Assembly (NCBI GenBank): GCA_017998735.1
Contig: JAGOCN010000058.1
Coordinates: forward strand, 1-7,984
From: Giesbergeria sp.
GTDB taxonomy: Bacteria; Pseudomonadota; Gammaproteobacteria; Burkholderiales; Burkholderiaceae_C
DNA length: 7,984 nt
Reading direction: 5' to 3'
The notes below the pieces were generated by a model, which saw only the letters and a list, made by a program, of their open reading frames with translations, had not been told where the DNA came from and ran no database searches. This document shows, piece after piece, positions 6,705 to 7,984 of this stretch (position 1 is the first letter of the stretch; each line of letters starts with the position of its first letter). A program made the translations under genes and the position numbers.

Positions 6705-6765
6705 GGGTGTGTGGCTGGCGGTTGGTTCCGTGCGCCCGGAGCCCTGTGCCCTGGCGCCGGAAGGC

Positions 6766-7407
6766 TCAGCGCAGACCGGCAATGTAGTCCGAGACCGCCT
6801 TGATCTCGCGGTCGTTGAGCTTGGCGGCCACGCCGGTCATCTGCGCGCTGTTGAGGCGCACGCCACCGCGGAACTGCTGCAGCTGCGAAGCGGTGTAATC
6901 GGCATGCTGGCCACTCAGGCGCGGGTACTGGGAAGGAATGCCGGCGCCGTTCGGGCTGTGGCAGGAGGCACAGGAAGCGATGTTGCGCTCGGCAATGCCG
7001 CCGCGGTAGATGCGCTCGCCCAGGGCGACCAGGTCCTTGTCCTTGGCAAAGCCCTCGGTGGCGGGCTTGGAGGCCAGCCACCAGGAAATGTTCTTCATGT
7101 CGTCGTCGCTCAGCATGGCGGCAAAGCCCTGCATGATGGCGTTGGCGCGCTTGCCGGACTTGAATTCGTGCAGCTGCTTGGACAGGTACTCAGGGTGCTG
7201 CTGCGCCAGCTTGGGGTTGGCAGCAATGGCCGAGTTGCCGTCGGCGGCATGGCAGGCCACGCACACCGTGGAATAGCTGGCTTCGCCCTTCGCAAGGTCG
7301 GGCTTGGCAACAGCGGCAGCAGGAGCAGCAGCCGCTGCCTGGGAAAACGCCGGCAAGGCGGGCGCTGCCAGCACGGCAGCCGTAAGCAAGGAGGCAAGCA
7401 ACTTCAT
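6766..7407 (-). CDS. Diheme c4-type cytochrome c (exported)
   Basis: This is a small periplasmic electron carrier with two fused class I cytochrome domains; c4-type cytochromes commonly donate electrons to terminal oxidases. The product has 213 residues. A signal peptide covers about residues 1-22 (MKLLASLL, hydrophobic core, ALPAFS), followed by an Ala-rich linker to residue 34. Heme motifs are C49-V-A-C-H53 and C146-A-S-C-H150. Candidate axial methionines in equivalent MxGxAA contexts are M92 and M190, showing the internal duplication. The ATG at 7407 is chosen because it begins the signal peptide. A longer frame back to 7485 would prepend 26 polar residues and overlap engB. Upstream AAGAAG is a weak Shine-Dalgarno. 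It is divergent from engB and separated from resB by a terminator. The adjacent ResB/CcsA complex would mature it. Membrane anchoring by an uncleaved signal is possible. Confidence 0.93.
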   Translation of the reverse strand: MKLLASLLTAAVLAAPALPAFSQAAAAAPAAAVAKPDLAKGEASYSTVCVACHAADGNSAIAANPKLAQQHPEYLSKQLHEFKSGKRANAIMQGFAAMLSDDDMKNISWWLASKPATEGFAKDKDLVALGERIYRGGIAERNIASCASCHSPNGAGIPSQYPRLSGQHADYTASQLQQFRGGVRLNSAQMTGVAAKLNDREIKAVSDYIAGLR

Positions 7408-7442
7408 ATTGGGGGACTTCTTGGGTGGCGCAGAACCGGGCG

Positions 7443-7452
7443 ATTCTACAAT
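7443..7452. promoter_or_regulatory. Overlapping divergent -10 elements for engB and the cytochrome gene
   Basis: Plus-strand TACAAT (7447-7452) matches the sigma-70 -10 consensus at 5 of 6 positions and lies 27 bp before the engB ATG. Minus-strand TAGAAT (7448-7443) also matches at 5 of 6 and lies 36 bp before the cytochrome ATG. The two share the TA dinucleotide at 7447-7448. No good -35 box is seen at the proper distance on either side (TTGGGT at 7421-7426 is 20 nt from the plus-strand -10), so strength is uncertain. The whole intergenic region is 71 bp, so both promoters must lie close by. Confidence 0.5.
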
Positions 7453-7478
7453 GAGGCTCTGTTGCCCTTCATTGACCC

Positions 7479-7984
7479 ATGACACAAGCCCCTTCCGCGC
7501 CCGCTGCCGACAGCGCCCTGCCCGCTCCCGATGGCCGCTATGCGCTGGGCTGGATGCACACCGCCCGGTTTCTCACCACCGCCGCGCAGCTGCACCAGCT
7601 GCCGCAGGTCGATGTGCCTGAAATTGCTTTTGTCGGCCGCTCCAATGCCGGCAAGTCGTCCTGCATCAACACGCTGACACAGCAAAAGCAGCTGGCCTTT
7701 GCCTCCAAGAAACCCGGCCGCACCCAGCACATCAACCTGTTCTCACTGGGCCGCCAGGGCACCACCGACGCGGTGCTGGCCGACCTGCCGGGCTATGGCT
7801 ACGCGGCCGTGTCGCGCTCGGACAAGATGCGCTGGCAGCAGGTGATGGTGAACTACCTGGTCAGCCGCGAAAGCCTCACGGGCATCGTGCTGCTGTGCGA
7901 CCCGCGCCTGGGCCTGACCGGGCTGGACGAGGCGCTCTTGGAAGTGGTGCGCCCGCGCGTTGAGGACGGGCTGAAGTTCTTGGT
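7479..7984 (+). CDS. engB: Ribosome biogenesis GTPase EngB/YihA (3' truncated by window edge)
   Basis: EngB (YihA/YsxC) is a TRAFAC-class GTPase needed for late assembly of the large ribosomal subunit and is often essential. The frame is open from the ATG at 7479 to the window end, covering 168 residues of a family usually about 200-220 long. Visible motifs are the P-loop GRSNAGKS (53-60), the switch I region with GRTQHIN (80-86, T82 as G2) and G3 DLPGYG (102-107). G4 (T/NKxD) would lie just beyond the edge. The N-terminal 20 residues are Ala/Pro-rich and low in conservation. The start has no clear Shine-Dalgarno, but it is the only ATG that fits before the conserved ARFLTTA segment apart from Met26. 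It is divergent from the cytochrome gene and not functionally linked to it. Confidence 0.95.
   Translation, partial: MTQAPSAPAADSALPAPDGRYALGWMHTARFLTTAAQLHQLPQVDVPEIAFVGRSNAGKSSCINTLTQQKQLAFASKKPGRTQHINLFSLGRQGTTDAVLADLPGYGYAAVSRSDKMRWQQVMVNYLVSRESLTGIVLLCDPRLGLTGLDEALLEVVRPRVEDGLKFL

Noticed and set aside
5437..6705. 422-residue plus-strand open frame over resB
   Set aside because: It is antisense to a conserved gene, has shadow-type composition and crosses the terminator at 6662-6704.
7304..7400. Ala-rich repetitive codons in the cytochrome N-terminus as a possible tandem repeat
   Set aside because: It is an ordinary low-complexity Ala/Pro linker after a signal peptide, with no regular repeat unit.
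7408..7485. 26-residue N-terminal extension of the cytochrome
   Set aside because: It would bury the signal peptide, overlap engB and cover the promoter region; the internal ATG at 7407 begins a standard signal sequence.

Overview
The window is GC-rich and densely coded. Its gene content (System II cytochrome c biogenesis, MsrPQ, a c4-type cytochrome, EngB) together with a characteristic intergenic repeat suggests a betaproteobacterium, most likely a member of the Comamonadaceae. The family assignment rests on recall of gene order, protein style and the repeat, not on a database search.

Layout from left to right. Positions 1-87 look like the last codons of a plus-strand gene cut by the window edge. 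A 221-bp gap follows, holding a perfect 14-bp hairpin. At 309-1115 (+) lies a stand-alone MBL-fold/oxygen-binding di-iron (ODP-like) protein. A 140-bp convergent intergenic region (1116-1255) carries a Comamonadaceae-type repeat and hairpins that look like bidirectional terminators. From there to about 7407 every gene is on the minus strand. In transcription order they are a diheme c4-type cytochrome (7407-6766), resB (6642-4480), ccsA/ccsB/resC (4483-3134, overlapping resB by ATGA), msrP (2999-2001) and msrQ (1918-1256). The plus-strand gene engB/yihA starts at 7479, divergent from the cytochrome gene, and runs off the right edge.

The minus-strand genes share a theme: making and protecting the extracytoplasmic electron-transfer compartment. 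ResB and CcsA carry heme across the membrane and attach it to CxxCH motifs, and the adjacent diheme cytochrome is a natural client. MsrQ (a membrane b-heme protein) passes quinol-derived electrons to MsrP, a Tat-exported molybdopterin enzyme that repairs oxidised methionines in periplasmic proteins. Control appears split into modules. A strong intrinsic terminator separates the cytochrome gene from resB. A candidate ECF-sigma-type promoter with a good Shine-Dalgarno sequence stands before msrP. The engB/cytochrome promoter region has two opposed -10 elements that overlap.

I see no mobile element, CRISPR array, rRNA or tRNA, and no clear novel multi-gene system. The observations most worth a second look are regulatory (6643-6704, 3041-3066, 7443-7452) and the altered metal-ligand motif of the ODP-like protein.
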